Positions 1-4,893 of a stretch of 5,185 nucleotides of DNA are shown here, in pieces. Location: the NCBI GenBank assembly GCA_003554345.1, contig PWGE01000373.1:1-5185 (forward strand), in the 5' to 3' direction. Each line of letters begins with the position of its first letter. Position 1 is the first letter of the stretch. A program made the translations under genes and the position numbers. A model generated the notes under the pieces. That model did no database searches, was not told the origin of the DNA, and saw only the letters and a program-made list of their open reading frames with translations. This DNA comes from T1SED10-198M sp003554345 [NCBI: Candidatus Sumerlaeota bacterium] (GTDB taxonomy: Bacteria > Sumerlaeota > T1SED10-198M).

Positions 1-214
1 AATTAGAAGTTCTATAAGTGTAAATCCTCTCATCTGCATGGTGGGATTTATTATACTCAACATTTGATTGAAAGGCAAATATTATTAAAATGGTCAGGTA
101 CATGGTATTCAACCAAAGGCAGGAGAGAGGTGGCGTCAATACTTTCCGCAAAGATAAGAAAAGTTGCTGATAAAGGTAAAGCAGTGAATATCCGGTTGTT
201 ATCCCTGTCCCGGC

Positions 215-241
215 AAGAAGAAGTTTGCATCTGTTCTTCTT
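215..241. repeat. 8-bp perfect inverted repeat (hairpin)
   Basis: AAGAAGAA at 215-222 is the exact complement of TTCTTCTT at 234-241, with an 11-base loop. The arms are low-complexity, so chance occurrence is plausible. No T-tract follows, so it is not a standard intrinsic terminator. Its role is unknown. Confidence 0.4.
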
Positions 242-405
242 CCCAAAAGCAGTGTGGTCTCTTTCCTATAACCTGTCCTTAAAATATGATAAAAAAAAAT
301 ATGAGACTTGCCGAAAGCCGGCATGGAAATAAATTCATGAAGAGATTTACGGCGAATAGTCGTTTAATTGTTTCAGTTATCTTGCCAGAAACTAAAAACA
401 AAGAT

Positions 406-422
406 GAACTTTTCTTAAGTTC
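406..422. promoter_or_regulatory. Inverted repeat upstream of the M14 gene, possible operator
   Basis: GAACTT (406-411) and AAGTTC (417-422) form a perfect 6-bp dyad with a 5-base centre, about 64 bases before the carboxypeptidase start. The 17-bp size and position fit a dimeric regulator site, but no regulator gene is nearby. A small leader hairpin or chance are equally possible. Confidence 0.25.
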
Positions 423-475
423 GTGTATTATTTATTCCAGCAAATGACCTGAAAAAAGATGGGGTTTAAAGAACC

Positions 476-481
476 AGGAGG
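476..481 (+). promoter_or_regulatory. Ribosome binding site deciding the M14 start
   Basis: A full AGGAGG lies four bases before ATG 486. The in-frame ATG at 459 has no Shine-Dalgarno sequence upstream, and starting there would put nine residues, including acidic Glu, before the signal peptide. The site therefore favours 486. Confidence 0.75.
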
Positions 482-485
482 AATT

Positions 486-1859
486 ATGTTTGGCAGAATT
501 TTTTTACGGAAGGAGGTCTTATTATTTTTTATGGTTTTATGGAGCATGTCACATATAAACGCTCAGCCTGTAATATCAGCTTCTGAGCAACAAATGCGTC
601 TTGATCTCAACGGAAGCAGGGTTCAACAAAATGGTGATGCCTGGAATATTGAACTAAGAATGGCGGCCGATAATGATGTTCATCCAGATCTAGTGTACAG
701 GCGGTGGTGGTATTGTCGTCTGGATAATCTGGACCTTGAAAAGGAAGAGAAACTCAATATAGAGATAACGAATGCCGGTTATCGGGACATCATATTGCCA
801 GTTTGGAGCCTGGATGGCGCTCCTTTTGAGAGAGTGCCTTCCTCTGCTTTGCCTCAGCGAAGTGGTTCTGGTCCCTATACTCATTCCTTTACCCTTAAAG
901 TTCCGCCGGGGGTGCAAACCGTCCGGCTGGCGAAGTATTTTCCTTATACCGTGGATGATAAAGATGCATTTGTTGATTCTATATATGACGATTCCCGGAC
1001 GAAGGTATATGTCAGCGGATACAGTTATGAAGGAAGACCTATCCATCGCCTCGACATAACAAACCATGAGATGGATGATGAGGATAAATCCAGAGTCTGG
1101 ATTCATGCTCTGGTACATCCAGGAGAAACACCGTCTGCATATGTCGTGGAAGGACTGGTGGATTTCTTGCTTTCAGATAACCCTCACGCTCGTAAGTTGC
1201 TGGATAATGTGATCTTTAATATTGTACCCATGGTGAATCCTGATGGAGTGGCGGCAGGCAATTATCGGACGAACACACGTATGACGGAAAAAAATCCTCA
1301 CGGTGCTAATCTTGAAGAAGAATGGTCAGAACCGTGGGATTCAACAGAACCAGAAGTGACGGCATTACGAAAGGATATTGAAAAATTTATGGGGTCCCTT
1401 GATAAGCCGGGTTCAAATCCCATTGAAATCTTACTCAATGTCCATGCCTCTCATATGCGTAAATACCCCTTTCACTTTTTACATGAACCTTCCTGGGAAG
1501 AGCCGGGAGATTATGGGGTGAATCAGATGGTTCATAATCTGGGCGTAAAATGGATAGAACATTTCAAGGCAAGAAGCCCTTTTGTGGCTCATGGCAGAAC
1601 ATCTAAAAGCACTCTGGGCGAGGAAGAACGCCCTTATGTAGAGGGTATGATGTTTGATCGATGGAGCAGGCACGAAGAATGGGTGGAATATCCTCATTAC
1701 AATCAGCCGGTGATGGCGATTACCTATGAAACTACATATATCAAAGGTCCTGATAAGAAAACCTGGAATACTCCTGACGACTTTCGGAATAATGGCCGGG
1801 AAATGGCATTGGCAATAGGAGATTATTTCGGCTTGTTTGAAGACAAGGAAAAGAAATAA
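486..1859 (+). CDS. Secreted M14-family zinc carboxypeptidase (subfamily D-like)
   Basis: Predicted exported metallopeptidase of 457 residues. Residues 1-26 form a Sec signal peptide (basic Arg/Lys, hydrophobic core, cleavage after INA before Gln). About residues 30-165 match the beta-sandwich N-domain of cytosolic-carboxypeptidase-like M14D proteins (WWYCR, PVWSLDG, AKYFPYT). The catalytic domain follows: zinc ligands H211 and E214 in HPGE, then VNPDG and NYRTN with R261 (the Arg127 equivalent), third ligand H320 in NVHASH, and catalytic E415 in ITYETTY. The C-terminal TPDDFRNNGREMA is also typical. Oddity: where bacterial homologues read GANLNREW, this protein reads GANLEEEW (residues 274-280), losing the Asn144/Arg145 pair that binds the substrate carboxylate. 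About seven extra residues lie just before it. The family trims C-terminal amino acids; the substrate here is unknown and could be a periplasmic or extracellular peptide. No partner gene is adjacent. Family assignment is firm; normal carboxypeptidase activity is not. Confidence 0.93.
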   Translation: MFGRIFLRKEVLLFFMVLWSMSHINAQPVISASEQQMRLDLNGSRVQQNGDAWNIELRMAADNDVHPDLVYRRWWYCRLDNLDLEKEEKLNIEITNAGYRDIILPVWSLDGAPFERVPSSALPQRSGSGPYTHSFTLKVPPGVQTVRLAKYFPYTVDDKDAFVDSIYDDSRTKVYVSGYSYEGRPIHRLDITNHEMDDEDKSRVWIHALVHPGETPSAYVVEGLVDFLLSDNPHARKLLDNVIFNIVPMVNPDGVAAGNYRTNTRMTEKNPHGANLEEEWSEPWDSTEPEVTALRKDIEKFMGSLDKPGSNPIEILLNVHASHMRKYPFHFLHEPSWEEPGDYGVNQMVHNLGVKWIEHFKARSPFVAHGRTSKSTLGEEERPYVEGMMFDRWSRHEEWVEYPHYNQPVMAITYETTYIKGPDKKTWNTPDDFRNNGREMALAIGDYFGLFEDKEKK

Positions 1860-1875
1860 TGATGTTTGTTTCATA

Positions 1876-1890
1876 TCTCTGAAAATAGAA
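1876..1890 (+). repeat. Tail motif, copy 1 (partial)
   Basis: TCTCTGAAAATAGAA begins 17 bases after the M14 stop codon. It matches the core of the recurring tail motif CTCCTCTGAAAATAGAAC seen at 2143, 2319, 2669 and 4870. No hairpin precedes this copy. Confidence 0.65.
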
Positions 1891-1999
1891 TCCTTGAAAA
1901 GATGTTTTACATCGATGATACGGGAATGAAGTCAAGATAAGTCCGGAAAGAATAAAAAACCAGAAAAATTGGCATCGATGGACATGATATGCAGGAGAT

Positions 2000-2097
2000 C
2001 AGAAAAAAAATCATCTCATCAGATCCAGAAAAAGAGATTTAACAAGGATTGAGAGGATGAAATAGGATGCCAGAAAAAAGATGATGTTATCAGATCC
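2000..2097. repeat. Imperfect 27-bp direct repeat, 71-bp offset
   Basis: Segments 2000-2026 and 2071-2097 both begin CAGAAAAAA and end ATCAGATCC, agreeing at 23 of 27 positions by my alignment. Between them lies an AGGAT cluster (2045-2049, 2054-2058, 2064-2068) spaced 9 and 10 bases apart. This style of degenerate AGGAT repeat is familiar from intergenic DNA of many environmental bacteria. Its function is unknown. Confidence 0.6.
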
Positions 2098-2119
2098 TGG
2101 AAACAGAATAGTATCTTTT

Positions 2120-2137
2120 TTTCGTGCTTTTCGTGGT
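2120..2137. repeat. TTCGTG short-period repeat
   Basis: TTTCGTGCTTTTCGTGGT contains TTCGTG twice at a 9-base period (2121 and 2130), directly before tail copy 2. It looks like a short piece of a widespread intergenic repeat type. I see no regulatory role. Confidence 0.5.
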
Positions 2138-2142
2138 ATATT

Positions 2143-2160
2143 CTCCTCTGAAAATAGAAC
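2143..2160 (+). repeat. Tail motif, copy 2
   Basis: A full CTCCTCTGAAAATAGAAC copy without a preceding CGCCAGC hairpin. It lies 82 bases before the GGGAGCGCCGAT block at 2225. The tail at 4971 lies 81 bases before the same block at 5052, so tail and block belong to one composite unit. Confidence 0.8.
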
Positions 2161-2224
2161 TCTATAAAATACAAGGTACTTTAATAAAAATACTTAAACC
2201 TTACTATTGACTTGCTGCTTCCCA

Positions 2225-2277
2225 GGGAGCGCCGATCTCCGACTTACAGTTCACTCTGGCGGAATCGGCATCTTATT
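2225..2277. repeat. GCCGAT...ATCGGC hairpin module, copy 1
   Basis: This 53-bp module recurs at 5052-5105. Arms 2231-2236 (GCCGAT) and 2264-2269 (ATCGGC) pair perfectly, followed by a bulged C (2237) and a second helix TCCG (2238-2241) with CGGA (2260-2263). The loop holds ACTTACAGT and the start of CACTCTGGCGGA, a string that also occurs in the 2414 and 2607 repeats. In the other copy the 2238-2263 T-A pair is C-G, which supports a conserved fold. Confidence 0.8.
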
Positions 2278-2290
2278 CTCATCATTGGTG

Positions 2291-2338
2291 ACACCAGCCC
2301 TCGCGCTGGCGTGAATAACTCCTCTGAAAATAAAACTC
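2291..2338 (+). repeat. CGCCAGC-type hairpin A plus tail copy 3
   Basis: ACACCAGC (2291-2298) pairs with GCTGGCGT (2305-2312) apart from one A/C mismatch, with a 6-base loop. It is followed by GAATAA and the tail CTCCTCTGAAAATAAAAC (2319-2336). The same order of CATNATTGGTG-type lead, hairpin and tail occurs at 2638-2686 and, truncated, at 2761-2804. A remnant of the right arm and tail sits at 4958-4987. Confidence 0.75.
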
Positions 2339-2342
2339 TTTT

Positions 2343-2364
2343 GAGACGCAAAATATTGCGTCTC
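2343..2364. repeat. GAGACGC palindrome (REP-like hairpin)
   Basis: GAGACGCAA (2343-2351) and TTGCGTCTC (2356-2364) form a perfect 9-bp stem with a 4-base loop, followed by TAC. From general knowledge, GAGACGC/GCGTCTC palindromes of this type recur between genes in many Bacteroidota and cyanobacterial genomes and behave like repetitive extragenic palindromes. No T-tract follows, so I do not call it a terminator. Only one copy is present here. Confidence 0.7.
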
Positions 2365-2413
2365 TACCCTGAGATAATTTGACGTGTCTTTCAAAATGTT
2401 TCTCATGGTCTTC

Positions 2414-2485
2414 CTGAAAGTTCACTCTGGCGGATTTGCGACTCCGCGTGATGCATTCTTTTCTGGGTTCTCTCTTTTTCAAAAA
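2414..2485. repeat. Dispersed block containing a 51-bp exact repeat, copy 1
   Basis: Positions 2435-2485 match 5135-5185 base for base, an offset of exactly 2700. The match begins TTTGCGACTCCGCG and ends TTTTTCAAAAA. The 23 bases at 2414-2436 (starting CTGAAAGTTCACTC, ending GCGGATT) recur exactly at 2607-2629. The block is T-rich on this strand and opens spurious hydrophobic reading frames. Confidence 0.85.
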
Positions 2486-2500
2486 ATCATTCCTCTGCTT

Positions 2501-2574
2501 TTTGCGTTCTTTCTTAACCTTTGCGGTCTTTATTCCCTATTTCTTTTCCGTGGTATCACTTTGCGGGCTTTGCG
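2501..2574. repeat. TTTGCG short-period repeat cluster
   Basis: TTTGCG occurs at 2501, 2520, 2560 and 2569, embedded in CT-rich DNA. The last two copies are 9 bases apart. It resembles the degenerate CTTTGCG tandem repeats common between genes in many environmental bacteria. I see no open gene or regulatory signature. Confidence 0.5.
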
Positions 2575-2606
2575 TGATACTTTTCTTTTTCTGGATTTTT
2601 TTTATT

Positions 2607-2629
2607 CTGAAAGTTCACTCTGGCGGATT
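2607..2629. repeat. 23-bp exact repeat, second copy
   Basis: This is identical to 2414-2436. Its 16-bp core AGTTCACTCTGGCGGA also occurs at 2248-2263 inside the GCCGAT module, giving three copies in 380 bp. Here it leads directly into hairpin B. Confidence 0.85.
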
Positions 2630-2641
2630 CATCATTTATGG

Positions 2642-2686
2642 CGCCAACTCCTGAGTTGGCGTGAGGAACTCCTCTGAAAATAGAAC
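2642..2686 (+). repeat. CGCCAAC-type hairpin B plus tail copy 4
   Basis: CGCCAACTC (2642-2650) and GAGTTGGCG (2653-2661) are perfectly complementary, in practice an 8-bp stem with a 4-base loop. TGAGGAA follows and then the complete tail at 2669-2686. The arm sequence differs from hairpins A and C (CAAC/GTTG instead of CAGC/GCTG) but pairing is kept, which points to selection or an insertion mechanism acting on the fold. Confidence 0.8.
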
Positions 2687-2771
2687 TATTAGGGTCTGTC
2701 TGATTCCGTAGTCCTCTAGCTCCTATTGCTCATATTGGTCCATGTCAGTTTATTTGTTTTCATTATTGGTG

Positions 2772-2804
2772 GCGCCAGCTACTTGCGCTGGTGTGAATAA
2801 CTCC
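2772..2804 (+). repeat. CGCCAGC-type hairpin C with truncated tail
   Basis: GCGCCAGC (2772-2779) pairs with GCTGGTGT (2787-2794) using two G-T pairs, with a 7-base loop. GAATAACTCC follows, and the tail is then lost. The lead CATTATTGGTG (2761-2771) matches the lead of hairpin A. Confidence 0.65.
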
Positions 2805-2850
2805 CCAGTCTTGATTTGCCGACTTTTCAATTAAAAGTTTTTTCGAGCCT

Positions 2851-2878
2851 TTGATAGCCTTTCTCGGTATGATATAAT
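2851..2878 (+). promoter_or_regulatory. Near-consensus sigma70 promoter of the GYF_2-RDD gene
   Basis: TTGATA (2851-2856), a 16-base spacer and a perfect TATAAT (2873-2878) preceded by TG at 2870-2871 give an extended -10. AT-rich DNA at 2822-2843, just upstream, could act as an UP element. Transcription should begin near 2885 and would leave a leader of about 126 bases before ATG 3011. This is the strongest promoter in the window. It assumes a standard housekeeping sigma factor. Confidence 0.7.
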
Positions 2879-2884
2879 ATATAA

Positions 2885-3010
2885 TTGAAAAATAGATGCG
2901 TTAAGGGCTGTTAACGAAGAATATATAAATAGTTCCTCTGGATATTTACTTCATCTGAACCTGAACCAGGTATTTCTCAGCTTTAAAAAGTATGGGGAAA
3001 AGTGATAATT
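2885..3010 (+). other. Putative structured 5' leader of the RDD gene
   Basis: Two small hairpins lie downstream of the predicted start: CGTTAA/TTAACG (2899-2904 with 2911-2916, 6-base loop) and ACCTG/CAGGT (2959-2963 with 2967-2971, 3-base loop), the latter flanked by CTGA and TCAG. I recognise no known riboswitch consensus, and there is no leader peptide longer than a few codons. GGGGA at 2994-2998 is the only Shine-Dalgarno-like sequence and sits rather far (12 bases) from the ATG. Confidence 0.3.
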
Positions 3011-3754
3011 ATGACCGATACTCAGAAAGAATGGTACTATATCATAGATGATGAAGAAAAGGGACCGGTCACTGAAAGCGGGTTAATGGAAAAGTTTGAA
3101 AAGGGGGAATTAAACCGGGGTGTTCCTATCTTTTGCGAATCTATGAAAAGATTTGCCCCGGCCTCAAAAGTCGAACCGTTTAAAAGTTACTTCCTGAGAA
3201 AATCCTCTCCTTCTCAATTATCTGATAGCCCTTATACCACAATAATGGGCTCTTCTTCAGGGGAGAGAAGAGGGGCATTCATTCATCGTCCCTGGCTCCG
3301 GTGGTGGGCAAGGATATTTGATTATCTTTTATTTGGTTTTGTCAGCGCGCAGGTTGTTTCATTCATGGCACCCCAGTTCTTAGAATTAGAAGAGATTGTG
3401 CTGGCTATGATGGTTGTTTTTGTGTGGGTATTTATGGAAGCCCTCTTGCTTTCTACGTGGGGCACCACCCCGGGTAAATGGCTTTTGAAAATTACCCTCC
3501 GCGATTCCAGTAATAATATACTCTCATTTAATGAGGCTCTGAAACGCAGTTTTTATGTATGGTCTGCAGGAATGGGTATTGGTTATCCCATACTTTCTTT
3601 TGTCACGCTTCTATTTGGATATCGAACCCTCCGTACAGAAGGTATGACTCGCTGGGATGAGGCTGGTGGATTAGTAGTGACCCATCAAAAGGTGGGCATA
3701 TTTCGTGCCGTGCTTACTATTGGCCTCTTCATCGCCTTAATATTACACCTGTAA
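3011..3754 (+). CDS. GYF_2 domain - RDD family membrane protein
   Basis: Predicted 247-residue inner-membrane protein. Residues about 7-57 are a GYF_2 (DUF4339) domain: EWYY, KGP at 17-19, then an amphipathic stretch and a Phe-Ala-Pro turn. This fold is thought to bind short proline-rich or peptide partners on the cytosolic side. A Ser-rich linker (65-85) leads to an RDD domain (about 94-226) with its hallmark RWWARIFD (Arg97, Arg101, Asp104), GTTPGKWLLKI (151-161) and RWDEAGGLVV (214-223). Hydrophobic segments near 103-119, 128-148, 186-203 and 230-247 are probable membrane helices. RDD proteins are mostly uncharacterised; a few are linked to ion or Na+/H+ transport, so transport is only a guess. 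ATG 3011 is chosen over GTG 3002 because GTG sits only three bases after GGGGA. The gene stands alone behind its own strong promoter. Confidence 0.9.
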   Translation: MTDTQKEWYYIIDDEEKGPVTESGLMEKFEKGELNRGVPIFCESMKRFAPASKVEPFKSYFLRKSSPSQLSDSPYTTIMGSSSGERRGAFIHRPWLRWWARIFDYLLFGFVSAQVVSFMAPQFLELEEIVLAMMVVFVWVFMEALLLSTWGTTPGKWLLKITLRDSSNNILSFNEALKRSFYVWSAGMGIGYPILSFVTLLFGYRTLRTEGMTRWDEAGGLVVTHQKVGIFRAVLTIGLFIALILHL

Positions 3755-3936
3755 TTATCTGACCTGTTTTCTGGAGAAATGTCAGGTGTCTTCTGTATTT
3801 CTGATCATGGGTAAGATTGCGCTAAGGGGTTTTTACACCCTAACCTGGAGTATGATTATTATCGGACTAAGATCTTATAACGCTATTATAATATTCCCCG
3901 GTCATTATTTATAATCCGGGAAATGAATATTGATTT
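3755..3936. other. Convergent intergenic gap
   Basis: This 182-bp gap lies between the ends of the RDD gene and the oppositely oriented GLUG gene. It holds the hairpin at 3894-3923 and a weaker inverted pair, ACCTG (3762-3766) with CAGGT (3783-3787), neither with a classic T-run immediately after. I see no gene here. Confidence 0.6.
3894..3923. terminator. Possible bidirectional terminator hairpin
   Basis: CCCGG on the left (3897-3901) pairs with CCGGG (3916-3920). Outer T-A pairs extend the stem past a bulged C, and an inner ATTA (3904-3907)/TAAT (3912-3915) helix closes the top. It lies 14 bases beyond the GLUG stop and 140 beyond the RDD stop. A short T-run (3934-3938) follows on the + strand only after ten bases, and no good T-run follows on the - strand. 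The call is therefore based mainly on position and fold. Confidence 0.35.
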
Positions 3937-4830
3937 TTAATGTTGGAAAAGGCGTAAGTGAGGATAACTCATTCCACCCTCTATTATCCAGGTATTGTTA
4001 AAATCCCAGTTTTTAAAAGACTCCTGTTGACTCATTTCTTCAGGTGAAAGAGCTTCGCCTTTTCCTCTGTCAGGTTGGCGGGAAACGTCTCTATTGTAAT
4101 AGCAATTTTCGATTTCACCCACACAGACACCGACAATACCGCCGCTATAATTTCCGGTAACTTCTCCTGCGGCGTAACAATTTTTCAGATGCGCTCTTCG
4201 GTTACGGCCTACCAGACCTCCTGTAATTCTGTCGGCTTGCTGAATGTCAACACGGGCAAAACTGTTCTCAATAAGGGCGTATGGAGGGTCTTCCGATGCA
4301 GGGTCATCACTTACGTAACCAGCCAGTCCTCCGACAATCCGGTCTCCTTCGATGGAACCGGTGGCATAGCTGGTAGATATCTGGCTGCCGGGGTCCATGA
4401 AAGCCACCAGTGATGCAGTTGCCAGTTTACCTGTAACATTTACGTCTTCCAGTCCTGTTCCTGTGATCTTTCCTTCTTCCCCGAGATAGGCAAAAAGAGC
4501 TACTGCCCTGTACCGGGGTTTATGGATGGTGAGATTTCGAATAATGTATCCGTCACCGTTATATGTCCCCTGAAAAGCCTGGTTTGCATGGTGGTGTAAT
4601 TCCTGCCAGGATCCAATGGGTTCCCATTCCTTTTCCGCGAGGTCAATATCAGATATTTGCCTGAAATGGCTGTCCAGATGATTCCTCACATTATCCAGAT
4701 GTTCGGCTGTTTCTATGAGATAGGGATCTTCTGAGGTGCCGCTTCCTCCTGCAAATTCTGCACCATTTAAAAAGAGAAAGAGAAAGAATATAGCAGAAAA
4801 TGTGATAATCCTGACAATTTTTAATTTCAT
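3937..4830 (-). CDS. Secreted GLUG-repeat protein
   Basis: Predicted exported protein of 297 residues. Residues 1-24 or 1-27 form a signal peptide (Lys/Arg start, very hydrophobic ITFSAIFFLFLFL, then NGAEFA). The mature part begins FAGGSGTSEDPYLI and continues with HLDNVRNHL and DIDL, a common start of extracellular beta-helix proteins. FQGTYNGDGYIIRNLTI (86-102) is the usual next element. GLUG-type turns follow: a degenerate one at about 139-160, then GGLAGY (167-172), GGLVGRN (204-210) with LKNCYAAGEV, and GGIVGV (230-235) with IENCYYN. The C-terminus (SPEEM, WDF, YPHL) is typical of the family. No cell-wall anchor, sorting domain or membrane segment is seen after the signal, so it is likely periplasmic or released. 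The family often has adhesin- or surface-like roles; no substrate can be assigned. The gene is monocistronic in this window and convergent with the RDD gene. Confidence 0.88.
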   Translation of the reverse strand: MKLKIVRIITFSAIFFLFLFLNGAEFAGGSGTSEDPYLIETAEHLDNVRNHLDSHFRQISDIDLAEKEWEPIGSWQELHHHANQAFQGTYNGDGYIIRNLTIHKPRYRAVALFAYLGEEGKITGTGLEDVNVTGKLATASLVAFMDPGSQISTSYATGSIEGDRIVGGLAGYVSDDPASEDPPYALIENSFARVDIQQADRITGGLVGRNRRAHLKNCYAAGEVTGNYSGGIVGVCVGEIENCYYNRDVSRQPDRGKGEALSPEEMSQQESFKNWDFNNTWIIEGGMSYPHLRLFQH

Positions 4831-4834
4831 CGAA

Positions 4835-4842
4835 CTCTCCCT
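4835..4842 (-). promoter_or_regulatory. Ribosome binding site of the GLUG gene
   Basis: Read on the - strand, AGGGAGAG lies four bases before the ATG at 4830-4828. This supports that start, as does the signal peptide directly behind it. I found no convincing sigma70 promoter further upstream. Confidence 0.65.
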
Positions 4843-4869
4843 GCATATTTTATGCTGTTTCTTTTTTTA

Positions 4870-4887
4870 CTCCTCTGAAAATAGAAA
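4870..4887 (+). repeat. Tail motif, copy 5
   Basis: CTCCTCTGAAAATAGAAA lies 40 bases upstream of the GLUG start codon. On the gene's strand it reads TTTCAGAGGAG, which contains a Shine-Dalgarno-like AGAGGAG, though too far from the ATG to serve it. Confidence 0.75.
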
Positions 4888-4893
4888 TATCCT

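Larger units (their letters stand above)
1..485. other. Non-coding region upstream of the M14 gene
   Basis: This stretch has no gene I can support. A frame on the + strand stays open from about position 7 to 282 and could start at TTG 64. It has no Shine-Dalgarno sequence, no recognisable motif and a low-complexity Ser/Cys-rich end, so I do not call it. The region contains two inverted repeats (215-241 and 406-422), a small GC hairpin at 309-323 (TGCCG, 5-base loop, CGGCA) and A-rich DNA around 281-300. No near-consensus sigma70 promoter is evident for the downstream gene; the best -10-like hexamers (TATGAT at 285, TATTAT at 426) lack good -35 partners. Confidence 0.6.
1860..3010. other. 1.15-kb non-coding repeat mosaic
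   Basis: No gene is supported between the M14 and RDD genes. The open frames here (for example 2384-2677) are Phe/Leu-rich translations of repeat DNA and contain the same repeat block that recurs at the window end. In order the region holds: a tail motif (1876), imperfect 27-bp direct repeats (2000, 2071), AGGAT and TTCGTG short-period motifs, a tail (2143), the GCCGAT hairpin (2231), hairpin A and tail (2291-2338), the GAGACGC palindrome (2343), the 51-bp block (2435), a TTTGCG cluster (2501-2574), hairpin B and tail (2642-2686), hairpin C (2772), the promoter (2851-2878) and a leader with two small hairpins. Between 2690 and 2755 I see nothing recognisable. Confidence 0.8.

Noticed and set aside
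64-282. 72-codon open frame starting at TTG
   Set aside because: There is no ribosome binding site, no recognisable motif and a low-complexity C-terminal half containing an inverted repeat. The upstream frame is open only to position 7, so it could be a worn gene end, but nothing supports that.
459-485. Upstream ATG for the M14 gene
   Set aside because: It lacks a ribosome binding site and would place acidic residues before the signal peptide. AGGAGG directly before ATG 486 is much better.
690-1118. Long antisense frames inside the M14 gene
   Set aside because: These are shadows of a well-supported coding sequence with conserved catalytic motifs on the + strand.
1409-1421. GGGTTCAAATCCC, a perfect tRNA T-arm-like sequence
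   Set aside because: It lies inside the M14 coding frame. There is no matching anticodon arm or acceptor stem in the surrounding bases, so it is coincidence.
1900-1912. GATGT-TTT-ACATC hairpin after the M14 gene as terminator
   Set aside because: The stem is only 5 bp and AT-rich, with no following T-run.
2384-2677. Phe/Leu-rich 97-codon frame resembling a membrane protein
   Set aside because: It is made of repeat DNA: it spans the 23-bp repeat twice and the 51-bp block found again at 5135. Hydrophobicity comes from T-rich sequence, and there is no Shine-Dalgarno.
2143-2686. CRISPR-like spacing of the tail motif (intervals 176, 171 and 179 if TTCCTCTG at 2490 is counted)
   Set aside because: The 2490 match is only 7 of 8 bases in CT-rich DNA and lacks the AAAATAG part. 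The intervals are far too long for CRISPR spacers and contain other repeats, and no cas gene is present.
2822-2843. ACTTTT/AAAAGT hairpin followed by T6 as an intrinsic terminator
   Set aside because: The stem is almost entirely A-T, no transcript is known to arrive there, and it sits just upstream of a strong promoter, where an AT-rich UP element is the simpler reading.
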